Part shown: piece after piece, positions 36,121-45,231 of the stretch
How positions within the stretch are numbered: the first letter of the stretch is position 1
Layout: each line of letters opens with the position of its first letter
Assembly: GCA_002340325.1 (NCBI GenBank)
Contig: DDLV01000036.1
Coordinates: 22,785-86,784 of the forward strand
DNA length: 64,000 nt
Reading direction: 5' to 3'
From: Glaciecola sp. UBA2563
GTDB lineage: Bacteria; Pseudomonadota; Gammaproteobacteria; Enterobacterales; Alteromonadaceae
The notes under the pieces: model-generated
Told to the model about the DNA's origin: nothing
Databases searched by the model: none
What the model saw: only the letters and a program-made list of their open reading frames with translations
Translations under genes and position numbers: made by a program

Positions 36121-36681
36121 TTACTCTGCTTTTTTGGTAATTTTGTCTTTGATGTCGAGTACCTTACCGACCCCTGAACCAAGCTTCATAAGGGTGTTTA
36201 ATTTTTGCGGTGACAGTGTTTGCAGGCTTTGTGTCCATTCAAAAATGTTCTCAAGCAGATCATGGATTTCACTGATTTGTTGCTGCGCGTATTCTTCCTT
36301 TTTATTCGCAGGTTCATCAAGCATAATATCTCTCAACAACGATAGAGTAGGGTCAAGCTCGCGCTTTCTGCGCTCTTCAAACACTTTGTTCGCCATGTCC
36401 CAAAGAGAGCCTTTATTCGTGTAATAGTCTTTGCGATCGCCTTGCTTGTGGATGGTTTGCACCAGTTGCCAACTGCTCAGTTCTTTTAAACCCATACTGA
36501 CATTACCTCTGGAAATACCTAGCGCTTCTGATATCTCATTAGCGCTGAGCGGCTCATCCGTTAGCACCATTAGTGCGAACATTTGGCCAACGGTTCTATT
36601 AAATCCCCAGCGACTTCCCATCTCGCCAAAATGGAAAACAAACGATTCAATCATTGGTGTCATAGTCATTATTAGCTGCAT
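36121..36681 (-). CDS. GbsR/MarR-family transcriptional regulator
   Basis: The protein has a winged helix-turn-helix (LSANEISEALGISRGNVSMGLKELSSWQLVQTIHKQGDRKDYY, about residues 45-90) and a long helical C-terminus, as in GbsR-type proteins of the MarR superfamily. The N-terminal FHFGEMGSRWGFNRTVGQMFALM is characteristic. Such genes often sit beside cioAB/cydAB; here the regulator is directly upstream of cydA on the same strand, so it probably controls the oxidase. ATG starts at 36681, 36669 and 36663 are all possible, and none has a strong ribosome site. Confidence 0.85.
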   Translation of the reverse strand: MQLIMTMTPMIESFVFHFGEMGSRWGFNRTVGQMFALMVLTDEPLSANEISEALGISRGNVSMGLKELSSWQLVQTIHKQGDRKDYYTNKGSLWDMANKVFEERRKRELDPTLSLLRDIMLDEPANKKEEYAQQQISEIHDLLENIFEWTQSLQTLSPQKLNTLMKLGSGVGKVLDIKDKITKKAE

Positions 36682-36810
36682 TTATTTCTGAAGTTTCAAT
36701 AAATACTGAAATTACAGAATATATTGATTTGTGTCAAGTGAATATTGAAAAGTTACTTTAATTTACGACGTACTTGTCTACTAAAATCGGTAGAAGTAAG
36801 GTGGATGTTC

Positions 36811-37002
36811 GAGCGCGGGATGATAGTTTTTAGTAAAGCTGAAGTAAACGTTTGTGATGGATTGTAGGCCATAATAAAGTGTCAAAAAACAAGGATGTTT
36901 TTTGCCAAGCGCCACATGGATGTGCCCGAGCGTCTTTATTATGGCCTACAATCTATTGCAGAAAGCGATTTCAACCTTACCAAAAACTATCATCCCGCTC
37001 TG
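36811..37002. repeat. 192-bp imperfect palindromic element (MITE-like)
   Basis: Left arm 36811-36879 and right arm 36934-37002 are reverse complements over about 69 bases, with perfect blocks GCGGGATGATAGTTTTT and GATTGTAGGCCATAATAAAG. The 54-base loop holds a CAAAAAAC/GTTTTTTG hairpin and CACATGGATGTG. On the minus strand the loop reads CATCCATGTGGCGCTTGG, close to the loop of the element at 7838-8032. It ends 37 bases from the stop of the XRE regulator gene. Frames across it have no family match. Confidence 0.75.
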
Positions 37003-37038
37003 ACGGTTGTCCTTTACAAGATGAAAATGTTGCCTTTT

Positions 37039-37830
37039 TCACGACTGAAAAAACGACTTCGTAGCATCGTCAGCTGGGAAGAATGTTTCGACTTTCAACT
37101 CAGAAGCTGTGACGTCTAACGCGGTGCCAAAGGACGAGATCATGCTAAACATTTTTAGCTCTGTATTGTGGATTTTGAGATTGAGGCTCATCACAGGTGC
37201 GACAGTTGCTGAGATATCTGCGGCGGTGAAATCACCAGTATTTGCTAGCGCTTGTGCCTCTTCAAGTAGCTCGGCCAAAAAGGTATTTTGTGGGTCATCG
37301 CTGACTTCTCTTTGCAATCGTAAAAGTAAAGGATTTGCGATTTCTGACCAGTTAGTAATGAAAGGCCGAAGTCCTTTGGGGTTAAATGTCAGGCGGTAGA
37401 TGTTTAATCTATCTTGGTCAAAAAGGCTGATATCAGGCTGGCCGACAATGTCAATTAATTTATTGCTAGCTTCATTTGCCATGTATAAGTTCCATCTATT
37501 GTCTACCACTACTGCGGGAAAAGGCATGTGGTGGTCGAGCGTCATTTGCAGTGCGTTTTGCACCGTGATCATTGTTGCGTCATCAAGCGCTCGCTCTTTA
37601 TATATGGCGTTAAAGCCAGCGCTATTTAGCATAATGTTTCGATCGCGCAAAGGCATCTGTAACGCCTCAGCCAAGTCGATGATAGTATCTTTACCAGGTC
37701 TAGAACGTCCAGATTCTAGGAAACTAAGGTGTCGTTGTGAGATCCCAGCTTCCAATGATAAGTCTAATTGCGAAAATTTACGGACCTTACGCCAACGTTT
37801 TAACGTTGATGAAAAAGGCGAGATACTCAT
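37039..37830 (-). CDS. XRE-family transcriptional regulator with MmyB-like ligand domain
   Basis: The N-terminal helix-turn-helix is RRKVRKFSQLDLSLEAGISQRHLSFLESGRSRPG-like (about residues 10-50). The C-terminal ~150 residues (PFPAVVVDNRWNLYMANEA, FNPKGLRPFITNW) match the MmyB-type ligand-binding domain of actinobacterial and proteobacterial regulators, which in one structure binds fatty-acid-like molecules. GAGG precedes ATG 37830. It is divergent from the DUF2834 gene across 143 bases, a usual pairing of regulator and target. Confidence 0.87.
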   Translation of the reverse strand: MSISPFSSTLKRWRKVRKFSQLDLSLEAGISQRHLSFLESGRSRPGKDTIIDLAEALQMPLRDRNIMLNSAGFNAIYKERALDDATMITVQNALQMTLDHHMPFPAVVVDNRWNLYMANEASNKLIDIVGQPDISLFDQDRLNIYRLTFNPKGLRPFITNWSEIANPLLLRLQREVSDDPQNTFLAELLEEAQALANTGDFTAADISATVAPVMSLNLKIHNTELKMFSMISSFGTALDVTASELKVETFFPADDATKSFFQS

Positions 37831-37973
37831 CTTTATCCTCTCGTTTATGACATGCCAGTCTATATCTAGACGTTATCATCATCCTGAATCGTTATAAATA
37901 CAATTACCTAACAGGTAATTGCTGTAGCTATCAGTACATTTACAATGTTACAAAAACATTGAGGAGATAAATT

Positions 37974-38285
37974 ATGAATCTACGTTTTGTTCTTTTGATA
38001 GTTATATTTGCTTTATTTGGCGGCTACACTTTTTGGTTATTATTTGAGGTAGGTTATATCGCTATTTGGCAGGCGGGATTTGCTTCTCCTGCGAGCTTGC
38101 AAATTCTATTGGACTTAGTTATTGCTTGTTTAATCATTTGCAGTTGGATGATAGGCGATGCTAAAGCTCGAGGCTTAACCATATGGCCTTGGATTTTAGC
38201 GGTTGTCACTACGGGAACTATAGCTATCCTTGTTTATTTGATTGTGCGTGAATTCAATAAGAAATCGCGGCTACAGACAGCTTAG
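37974..38285 (+). CDS. DUF2834 small membrane protein
   Basis: The 103-residue protein has three hydrophobic helices (RFVLLIVIFALFGGYTFWLL, ILLDLVIACLIICSWM, ILAVVTTGTIAILVYLIV) and the WMIGDAKARGLTIWPW segment typical of DUF2834. The function is unknown. GAGGAG lies upstream of ATG 37974. It is likely controlled by the divergent XRE/MmyB-type regulator. Confidence 0.8.
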   Translation: MNLRFVLLIVIFALFGGYTFWLLFEVGYIAIWQAGFASPASLQILLDLVIACLIICSWMIGDAKARGLTIWPWILAVVTTGTIAILVYLIVREFNKKSRLQTA

Positions 38286-38291
38286 TTAATA

Positions 38292-38957
38292 CTACCCTTG
38301 TTTTGCATCTGAAAAAGCTACGCAAGATGGCGCTGAGATGTCGCTATTGCATCTGGATATAATCCACGGATTCGTTTTTTCAGATGTCATATAAGCTGGG
38401 AATTGCGCCATTTCATCTCTATGTGATAATGGACCGATCACGACGCGATGAAGCGTTTGATCTTTGGTTACTGTCGTACTGATTCTGGCTGAGTAACCAT
38501 CAAATTGTCTTTTTCTTACCTTGGCATTCTGTACGTCTTTAAAGCTTCCAACGACTGCAAAGATATCCTGCTTCACTTCAGGTACAGTCGATACTTCTGC
38601 ATTAACGCCAACATCGCGTTGGTCTTTGCCGGCAGCGTCGAAATTTAAATCGCTTGGCCTGTCCTTAAACTGCACTGGCAATGACGGCGATTCATAGGTT
38701 AATTCATCCATCGGGGCGAAAGCTAAAAAAGCGTTATCCGCAAGTGATTGTGTTTTGCTTTGGCAAATCGCATCTCCATCAAGCATGTGATGGGCTGCAC
38801 AATCCATGTTTGTTACCATTGAAAGCGCGTTATCACTCACAGATTTTCCAGTTAGCGCATAGCTCAATCCTGTAAGCGCTACCATTTCAGTTATTGCGCA
38901 GGCGCTTGATAGCAGAGTTGCAGCCGAAATAACGGTGAGTTTCATAACATTTTTCAA
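38292..38957 (-). CDS. SPOR-domain lipoprotein
   Basis: A short signal peptide ends in the lipobox LLSSAC, so the mature protein should be lipidated. The C-terminal region IFAVVGSFKDVQNAKVRKRQF...LHRVVIGPLSHRDEM fits a SPOR repeat, which binds denuded peptidoglycan glycans. The middle is unassigned. GGGGAA upstream supports a TTG start at 38957; ATG 38945 gives a shorter N-region. It is convergent with the DUF2834 gene with 6 bases between. The role could be cell-envelope or septal, inferred from the SPOR region only. Confidence 0.75.
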   Translation of the reverse strand: MKNVMKLTVISAATLLSSACAITEMVALTGLSYALTGKSVSDNALSMVTNMDCAAHHMLDGDAICQSKTQSLADNAFLAFAPMDELTYESPSLPVQFKDRPSDLNFDAAGKDQRDVGVNAEVSTVPEVKQDIFAVVGSFKDVQNAKVRKRQFDGYSARISTTVTKDQTLHRVVIGPLSHRDEMAQFPAYMTSEKTNPWIISRCNSDISAPSCVAFSDAKQG

Positions 38958-39262
38958 AGTGGATTTCCCCTTTATTTGCCTGCTGACTTAACTTACTCAT
39001 CGTCAACCAAGCGTTGTTTTCGATGAATCTCATACATTGCGATAACGCAACATGACAAGAGCAAGTTTCGCGCCTACATAATCAATGGTTATTTGAGCTT
39101 CAAAACGACGTAATTGGAATGGTTGCCAAATAGGTTAACGACCATTTTTTGAATTTAAGAAGGGGAATTTTGGTTAAAGCTTACAATCTTTTAATTTGCG
39201 TACCCTTTACCTATCGCATTTGACGGTAGCTGAAGACCTAATTCAGGTACTTCTAGTCTCAA

Positions 39263-39465
39263 CTATGCAGGGAATGTATTGCTATTCGGTCCTGGAAACA
39301 GAACATATTCATCTGCATACGGGTAACGTTCTATAGCAGCGCGCATCTCTGGGATAAGATTTTCCGCTTTTTTGCCCCTAATGCAGGTTGGCCACTTTTA
39401 ACTCGCCACCCCAAGATTTCAAATACTGTGTAGGCTTCAGCATCTTTAGGTTTTATTGCAACTAA
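39263..39465 (-). pseudogene. Frameshifted remnant of an unknown gene
   Basis: On the minus strand one frame reads AEAYTVFEILGWRVKSGQPALG and another, continuing directly downstream, reads AENLIPEMRAAIERYPYADE then YVLFPGPNSNTFPA and a stop at 39263-39265. Both halves look protein-like, and a single frameshift in a run of A bases near 39370 joins them. I do not recognise the family. No start codon with a ribosome site is visible. Confidence 0.4.
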
Positions 39466-39587
39466 ACAAAAAAAAGGACATTAGCACCAAAGCTGGGGTT
39501 CTAATCAATCGGCTTTTCAATGTGATGTAATCCTTCTGGCTTTGCGATACGTTATCTATAGATAACACAACCTCCAAACAAATTTAA

Positions 39588-39749
39588 ATGCAGTTCTTGA
39601 ATATTGCTATTGTTATTTTTACGCTCTCGATATTTCTCGCCATAATTGGTTTAGCGGAACTGGCGAGCTACGCTGCCATTGCCTCGGGTGTGCTTGCGTC
39701 AATCTTTGTTGTAACAACACTGTGGGGAAGATTTGTCCTAAAGCGCTAA
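39588..39749 (+). CDS. Possible small membrane protein (53 residues)
   Basis: The ATG frame encodes two hydrophobic segments (NIAIVIFTLSIFLAIIGLAE and AIASGVLASIFVVTTLWG) and ends in LKR. No good ribosome site precedes it and no family is recognised, but the composition is typical of a real two-helix membrane protein. It could also be the end of a decayed gene. Confidence 0.35.
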   Translation: MQFLNIAIVIFTLSIFLAIIGLAELASYAAIASGVLASIFVVTTLWGRFVLKR

Positions 39750-40089
39750 TAAACAACGTATCACGACCGTGTGATGCGTAACAATTCGTCCAGAAATTTC
39801 ATATTTAACCGCCATAACACTAAACCTGCAAGAAGCACAAATAGCAAAAATTAATAAAGAATTCTTCAAATCTTACTTAATTTCGTCTTGTCAATGCCGA
39901 TTCACTAGAAGCAATAAAAATTAATCAAATTTAATTTTCATTGTGTAAACGAATTTGAGCAGTCCAATCGTTGGGTATGAATTGCTCTTTATCAAATCGC
40001 CAACATCGCGGTTTCACGAATGGGTAAGAGGAAAGCCTATCCGCGAAGCTACGATTTATTTTTAACCGATAATCGGAGCAAACATATAC

Positions 40090-41268
40090 ATGAGAAATCT
40101 AAAGTTACTGACAAAGGTGTTAAAGCCGCTTTCATTACTTACACTGTCCACCGCACTTTTGACGGCAAATGTTACTGCAGAGGAAGTGAAGTTAGGCATG
40201 TCAACTGCGTTAAATGGTCCTGCTGAAGCACTCGGTCAAGGCGTAAAACTCGGCGTAGAAACGTACTTTAATGAAGTAAACAGCAGTGATTTAGCAGATG
40301 GTAAGACATTCACGTTAAAAGCATTGGACGATGGGTATGAACCGGAACAGGCGGCTCCAAACATGCGGCAGCTAGCGGGTGACGCCAGCGTGTTGGCTGT
40401 CATAGGAAACGTTGGAACGCCGACGGCGATTGTCACAGTGCCAATTGCAAATGAAACCCAAACATTGTTATTCGGTGCATTTACGGGAGCCGGTGTTTTG
40501 AGAAATGATCCGCCCGATCGCTACGTGCTCAACTATCGAGCTAGTTACGCGCAAGAAACATCAGAGATGATTAGGGGACTGTTGTCTACAGGTATCAAAC
40601 CTGAAGAAATCGCGTTTTTTACTCAGAACGATGGTTATGGTGACGCGGGTTATAACGGTGCGATGAAAGCTCTAAAAGCGACCGGCTATGCAGATGCAGA
40701 ACAGCTAGCTCATGGTCGCTACACACGCAATACTACCAATATAGAAGAAGGACTCATTACTATATTAGATGCGGACGTCGAACCAAAAGCAATCATAATG
40801 GTTGGCGCATATCGACCGTGTGCAGAATTTATTAAACTAGCAAAAGAAGACTTGCCTGAAGCATTGTTCCTCAACGTATCATTTGTCGGTAGCAAAGCGT
40901 TGTTGGCTGAGCTTGGCGATAATAGTGAAAACGTGATTGTTACGCAAGTAGTACCGCACTACAACGAGAATTTACCGGCGGTACAAGCTTACAGAAATGC
41001 ATTGAAAAAATATGCCCCCAATGCTGAACCGGATTTTGTTTCACTTGAAGGCTACCTCGCAGCAAAGTTATTTGTTGAGGGAGTTAAATCGGTCAATGGT
41101 ACGCCCACTAGAGAGAACGTAGTCGATGCGCTTCTATCTATGAAAAGCCATGATCTGGGGATTGGCGCAAACGTCGGTTTTGAAGACAAAAATCAAGCAA
41201 GTCATGGCGTTTGGCCAACCATAATAAAAAATGGTGAATACGTTGCTCTTGACTGGGCAAACCTCTAA
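40090..41268 (+). CDS. Periplasmic branched-chain-amino-acid-type ABC binding protein
   Basis: A signal peptide (LSLLTLSTALLTANVTAEE) is followed by a type I periplasmic binding fold of the LivJ/UrtA class: KLGMSTALNGPAEALGQGVKLGVETYFNEVN, then AVIGNVGTPTAIVTVPIANE and FFTQNDGYGDAGYNGAMKAL. It would bind a small polar ligand such as an amino acid, urea or amide. No permease or ATPase gene is adjacent. A chemoreceptor gene starts 82 bases downstream, which suggests that the bound form is sensed rather than transported. ATG 40090 has GGAG 11-12 bases upstream. Confidence 0.88.
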   Translation: MRNLKLLTKVLKPLSLLTLSTALLTANVTAEEVKLGMSTALNGPAEALGQGVKLGVETYFNEVNSSDLADGKTFTLKALDDGYEPEQAAPNMRQLAGDASVLAVIGNVGTPTAIVTVPIANETQTLLFGAFTGAGVLRNDPPDRYVLNYRASYAQETSEMIRGLLSTGIKPEEIAFFTQNDGYGDAGYNGAMKALKATGYADAEQLAHGRYTRNTTNIEEGLITILDADVEPKAIIMVGAYRPCAEFIKLAKEDLPEALFLNVSFVGSKALLAELGDNSENVIVTQVVPHYNENLPAVQAYRNALKKYAPNAEPDFVSLEGYLAAKLFVEGVKSVNGTPTRENVVDALLSMKSHDLGIGANVGFEDKNQASHGVWPTIIKNGEYVALDWANL

Positions 41269-41350
41269 ATCAGTTCGCTCGACAATAGCATAATAAACTG
41301 TGGCAACAAGGATGTTGCTGGCCATTGACATGATACTTAAGGGGGCCACG

Positions 41351-43498
41351 ATGATTAAAGCGCAACCATCTATTAAACTATTTATAATTATTCTGTGTTC
41401 TGTTGGGATGCTTGCAGCGGCAGCAATTTCTACAGTTTCTTTTTTTGCATTTAATAACTTCAATCAAAGTAAAAAAGAGATATTGGTTGCCACTGAGTTA
41501 CAAACCAATATGAATACAATGCAAAACGCGTTTTTAACACTAACATTACGCCAACAACGCATAACGAGTAGCGTCAGCATTGAGCAGTTTTCAGAAATAC
41601 AAACGAGTGAGGAGGTATATAGTAATTTCAGCTTTTCGAAGTCAGTTTTTGCGGAATCTGCGAGTGAAATTGAAGGCTTGAACGACTTAACGTCAGCATT
41701 TCACACCACTTCTTCAAATCTAATCGAATTGGATGCAAATCTAAGTCAAGAGACATCGATTGTGCTTTCTGGCGAACATACCCTGAATACAACAATCGAC
41801 CAGCTTCAATTAAATGTGGCGTCTGTACTTAAACATACAGAATCATTAGTCGGTAAAATTGCGTTTCAAGAAAAGCGGGCACAGCGCGGCATTAAAAAAT
41901 TAATGAGGCAGGCTGATAAATTTGAACCGGTGGACTTTATAAATCAGATTACTGATAAAATTAACAATGTGACATCTGGTGATCTAGCCAGATTGATTAC
42001 GGAAAGCAATAAACTTCGTATCGATATCTTAAGGCTTTCAAACTTTGCTAATCAAATGATTGCAAGCGATTCAATTGATATGGTGACAAGCATTCAGCAA
42101 AACCAGGTATCACAAGCAATGACAAGTGCGCAGGCGTCATTATCCACTATTTCTTCGATGCTGGCGGAGAACGCATCTTTGACAGCAATACTTAAAAACA
42201 TCGAAGCTGATTTTGTTTACATGCGGAACATCTTTGACAAAGATAGCGCGGATTCACTTTATGAAATAACAACAAGCGTTCTTGAAAATCGCATAAAAAG
42301 AGCGGAGACGCTCAAGCAGGTTGCTATAGTTTTGGGAGAGATACAATATCTTTTTTCCGAAATCGAAAAAGTCTCAAAAGAATTTATCGAAGCCTCTCAA
42401 CTTTCTGCAAAAGCGACCAGCAGCCGAGCATCAACAACTAACATTATTGCAACCTCGGTAGCGACATTAATATTATTTGTGGTTGGGTTTGTCGTTATTC
42501 AGCTTGCGGCAAGACCAATGGAAAAGGCGACCAAAGCGATGTGGGCGATTGCACAAGGCGATGGCGACCTTACACAGCGTTTACCTTCTGCGAAAGTAAA
42601 AGAAATAAATGAATTTGCAGAAGCGTTTAATGTCCTTATCGCGAAAATGCAGGGATTAATTAGCAATATATTGACCTCCGTTAATAGCGTTATGACGGTT
42701 GTTAATGATACCACTCAAAGTGCACAACAAACGCGAAATCACGTCACCCAACAACGCAAAGAAACAGATTCTTTGCAACATTCTATTAGCGAAATAAATG
42801 AAACGGTTAAGCAAATTGCGGTAGAAGCGTCTAAGGCGTTTGATAACGCACAAAACACTAATGCACTTACATCAAAAGGCAAAGACAATATAAATGACGT
42901 ACTTTCGGCAATGGATTCACTCGCTTTAAGAATAGATAACGCAACCTTAACAATGGAGAAACTGGCAGATGAAAGTAACAGTGTCGACCAGGTATTGGAT
43001 GTCATTAAATCGGTTGCTGACAAAACTAATTTGCTTGCTCTAAATGCTGCCATTGAGGCTGCACGAGCGGGAGAGCAAGGCAGAGGGTTTGCTGTTGTCG
43101 CCGATGAGGTTAGAGTCCTCGCGAGCAAAACCCAAGATTCTACGACAGAAATCAGCGAAATTCTGAATCGATTCCAATATGGGATAGAAGAAGTAAAAAC
43201 TACTATGACTGCTGGTAATGAGAAAATAAAAGAAGATGTAGTTGTTTCAAAAGCGGCCGTTCAGATTTTTAATGATGTATTGGAATCTGTGGATGAAGTA
43301 AGTAAGCTAAATCAGAGTATCGCAGTATCCACAGAACAGCAAGCGGCCACCGTCAATAGCATAAATAATGGATTGAGTAGCATTTCTGAAATTTCGCAAG
43401 AGACTCAAGCGTGCACAGAAAAAAATGACACATCCAATAGGAAGTTACAGAATGTAGCTGACAACCTGCATAATCTTGTTGCGCAATTTAAGGTGTAA
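41351..43498 (+). CDS. Methyl-accepting chemotaxis protein
   Basis: TM1 (IKLFIIILCSVGMLAAAAIS) and TM2 (about residues 363-386) flank a ~330-residue periplasmic helical domain. HAMP follows (RPMEKATKAMWAIAQGDGDLTQRLP), then the signalling helices with the hairpin tip TNLLALNAAIEAARAGEQG and GRGFAVVADEVRVLA. It signals through CheA/CheW to the flagellar motor. AAGGGGG lies upstream of ATG 41351; the longer frame from 41300 is unlikely. The neighbouring binding protein may be its ligand carrier. Confidence 0.92.
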   Translation: MIKAQPSIKLFIIILCSVGMLAAAAISTVSFFAFNNFNQSKKEILVATELQTNMNTMQNAFLTLTLRQQRITSSVSIEQFSEIQTSEEVYSNFSFSKSVFAESASEIEGLNDLTSAFHTTSSNLIELDANLSQETSIVLSGEHTLNTTIDQLQLNVASVLKHTESLVGKIAFQEKRAQRGIKKLMRQADKFEPVDFINQITDKINNVTSGDLARLITESNKLRIDILRLSNFANQMIASDSIDMVTSIQQNQVSQAMTSAQASLSTISSMLAENASLTAILKNIEADFVYMRNIFDKDSADSLYEITTSVLENRIKRAETLKQVAIVLGEIQYLFSEIEKVSKEFIEASQLSAKATSSRASTTNIIATSVATLILFVVGFVVIQLAARPMEKATKAMWAIAQGDGDLTQRLPSAKVKEINEFAEAFNVLIAKMQGLISNILTSVNSVMTVVNDTTQSAQQTRNHVTQQRKETDSLQHSISEINETVKQIAVEASKAFDNAQNTNALTSKGKDNINDVLSAMDSLALRIDNATLTMEKLADESNSVDQVLDVIKSVADKTNLLALNAAIEAARAGEQGRGFAVVADEVRVLASKTQDSTTEISEILNRFQYGIEEVKTTMTAGNEKIKEDVVVSKAAVQIFNDVLESVDEVSKLNQSIAVSTEQQAATVNSINNGLSSISEISQETQACTEKNDTSNRKLQNVADNLHNLVAQFKV

Positions 43499-43569
43499 GC
43501 TAGTACATACAACATTTCTAAACCTATAACTCCAACGTCTACCTAAAAAAAGGTTATAATTTCGGTCGT

Positions 43570-44634
43570 TTATCGAAGTGCAAGCTCATAAACTACATCA
43601 TGAGATGTGAGAAAAAGTGTTTTTTCATCAGAAGAGAACGCCAGATTCGCAGTCGCTCTGTCAATAAAAAGTCTCGCAAGCAGTTTTCCACTTTCATTGA
43701 ACAAATAGACGCCGCCTGGTCCTGTTGCGAATATCAAACCTGTCGAATGCAGTTTCATGCCATCTGGCAACCCTTTACTTTCTGGGCCAACATCAATAGT
43801 TGTGGGATCGAAAAAGTTGCGTTTATTTTTGATTGCGCCATCTTCAGTTATATCAAAGATTACCCATTTAGGCGCGTCTCTATCTGAAATCGCTACTATC
43901 AGCTTTGATTCATCTTGCGTCAGTAAAACCCCGTTGGGGTAACTGAGGCTTTTATCCAAAAGAGTTACCGTTCCAACCGCTGCTAGCATGTAAACACCCT
44001 GATAATCCAGTTCTTTGTGTTCGCTATTTATGCCGCCATTTAGGCCGTAAGGAGGATCTGTAAAATACAGAGTGCCGTTGGAATGAAAAACCGCATCATT
44101 AGGGCTGTTTAATCGCTTACCCTCATAATGCGATGCGAGTACCTCAAACCCCGTCGTTGGAGAATGGATCGGTGAGGACATTTTTACTATTCTTCGATCG
44201 CCATGCTGCAAGATAACAAGGTCACCATCAGGACTTAAAAGCAAGCCATTAGAGCCTTGGTTACTATCGCTTTGATGCAACCCTGTAGCGCCTGCTGGCG
44301 ACAAATAGGTTGATAGTCCAAATTCGTCACTGTACTTCATAATTCGATTATTGGGGATGTCTGAAAACAACCAATAACTTCCGTCTTCAATCCAAACTGG
44401 TCCCTCAGCCCATCGAAACCCTTCTGCTTTTTTCACTAATTTGGCATTTGGGTCAATAACCGTCAGCGCAAGCGGATCATAGATGTCGACATCAAGTTGC
44501 ATGACATCTAATTTATTGGCAGTGTAATGTTCAACCGCAATAGCATTAAGTGATGCGCATAGCATCGTTGCGACTAGCACTTGTTTTAAAAACGGTAATA
44601 CACTCTTTATTGTAACATCAATGTGTGAATTCAA
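43570..44634 (-). CDS. SMP-30/gluconolactonase-family lactone hydrolase, exported
   Basis: A signal peptide (QVLVATMLCASLNAIA) is followed by a six-bladed propeller of the SMP-30 type: EGFRWAEGPVWIEDGSYWLFSDI with the metal-binding Glu, RLNSPNDAVFHSNGTLYFTDPPYG with the Asn and Asp ligands, and GLPDGMKLHSTGLIFATGPGGV with the catalytic Asp. Such enzymes open sugar or other lactones with a divalent metal. It is the last gene of the nine-gene array and starts 12 bases after the DUF1439 gene. It could hydrolyse a cyclic substrate in the periplasm after uptake. Confidence 0.88.
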   Translation of the reverse strand: MNSHIDVTIKSVLPFLKQVLVATMLCASLNAIAVEHYTANKLDVMQLDVDIYDPLALTVIDPNAKLVKKAEGFRWAEGPVWIEDGSYWLFSDIPNNRIMKYSDEFGLSTYLSPAGATGLHQSDSNQGSNGLLLSPDGDLVILQHGDRRIVKMSSPIHSPTTGFEVLASHYEGKRLNSPNDAVFHSNGTLYFTDPPYGLNGGINSEHKELDYQGVYMLAAVGTVTLLDKSLSYPNGVLLTQDESKLIVAISDRDAPKWVIFDITEDGAIKNKRNFFDPTTIDVGPESKGLPDGMKLHSTGLIFATGPGGVYLFNESGKLLARLFIDRATANLAFSSDEKTLFLTSHDVVYELALR

Positions 44635-44646
44635 ATTTGTGCTCGT

Positions 44647-45213
44647 TTATAGTTGGGGGGACAACTGCAATTTGCCCTGGCTAATAACAAGGTCTAGCGG
44701 AATATTGCTGAGTAACGCCATGCGAGGATCTGATTTATCTAGTCGGTAAACAGGGTTGTCTTTTAGAAACTGATTGATAATCGTCATTGTCTGGCTGTTT
44801 AGCGTTTTGATGTTTCCTTTGTAGCCGCCAGCATCTGCACTGGCGTTGATTAAGTTGACCTCCTCCAAAAAAATAGCATCTTGTGCACTGTCATACCTTG
44901 GGCGGCCTTCGACAATAAGCGCCATGTCAATTGGGTAGTCGATAACAAAGGCTGATACTAATGCTTGTGCATCAATACTTAGGCTAATGACATTGCGCTG
45001 TTCTGGCCCTATTTCGACATCAATATTGTCCACAGAAAACGCAACGGGGACGTTAAGCAGGTCTACCTGTCGATCAAATTGCGGGAGTTGTCGCATCAGC
45101 ATCGATTTAAGGTCATTGTCATCCAGTGAAAAAATCGATAAGTTTTGGGTAGCGCCGCAGGCCGTTAACAGCAGTGCAACAACAAACGCGACTAACAATT
45201 TGGTGAATTTCAT
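44647..45213 (-). CDS. DUF1439 lipoprotein (YceB-like)
   Basis: The signal peptide ends in LLLTACGA, a clean lipobox, so the 188-residue protein should be membrane-anchored. The body (FDRQVDLLNVPVAFSVDNIDVEIG, LIVEGRPRYDSAQDAIFLEEVNL, LSNIPLDLVISQGKLQLSP) follows DUF1439, a TULIP-like hydrophobic-pocket fold known from YceB; its job is not established. It lies between the amidohydrolase and lactonase genes, 18 and 12 bases away, so it is cotranscribed with a catabolic operon, an unusual setting. The protein at 14852-15574 is a distant look-alike. Confidence 0.8.
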   Translation of the reverse strand: MKFTKLLVAFVVALLLTACGATQNLSIFSLDDNDLKSMLMRQLPQFDRQVDLLNVPVAFSVDNIDVEIGPEQRNVISLSIDAQALVSAFVIDYPIDMALIVEGRPRYDSAQDAIFLEEVNLINASADAGGYKGNIKTLNSQTMTIINQFLKDNPVYRLDKSDPRMALLSNIPLDLVISQGKLQLSPQL

Positions 45214-45231
45214 ATGACGGTTTTTGTGTAT

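Larger units (their letters stand above)
38958..40089. other. Gene-poor 1.1-kb stretch
   Basis: Apart from the frameshifted remnant (39263-39465) and a possible small membrane protein (39588-39749) described separately, I see no gene, RNA or clear terminator. The last ~250 bases are AT-rich and should hold the promoter of the binding-protein gene at 40090, but no convincing -35/-10 pair stands out. Confidence 0.5.

Noticed and set aside
36879..37119. Two plus-strand frames of 60-74 codons
   Set aside because: They lie across the second palindrome and the 3' end of the XRE regulator gene on the other strand; no family features.
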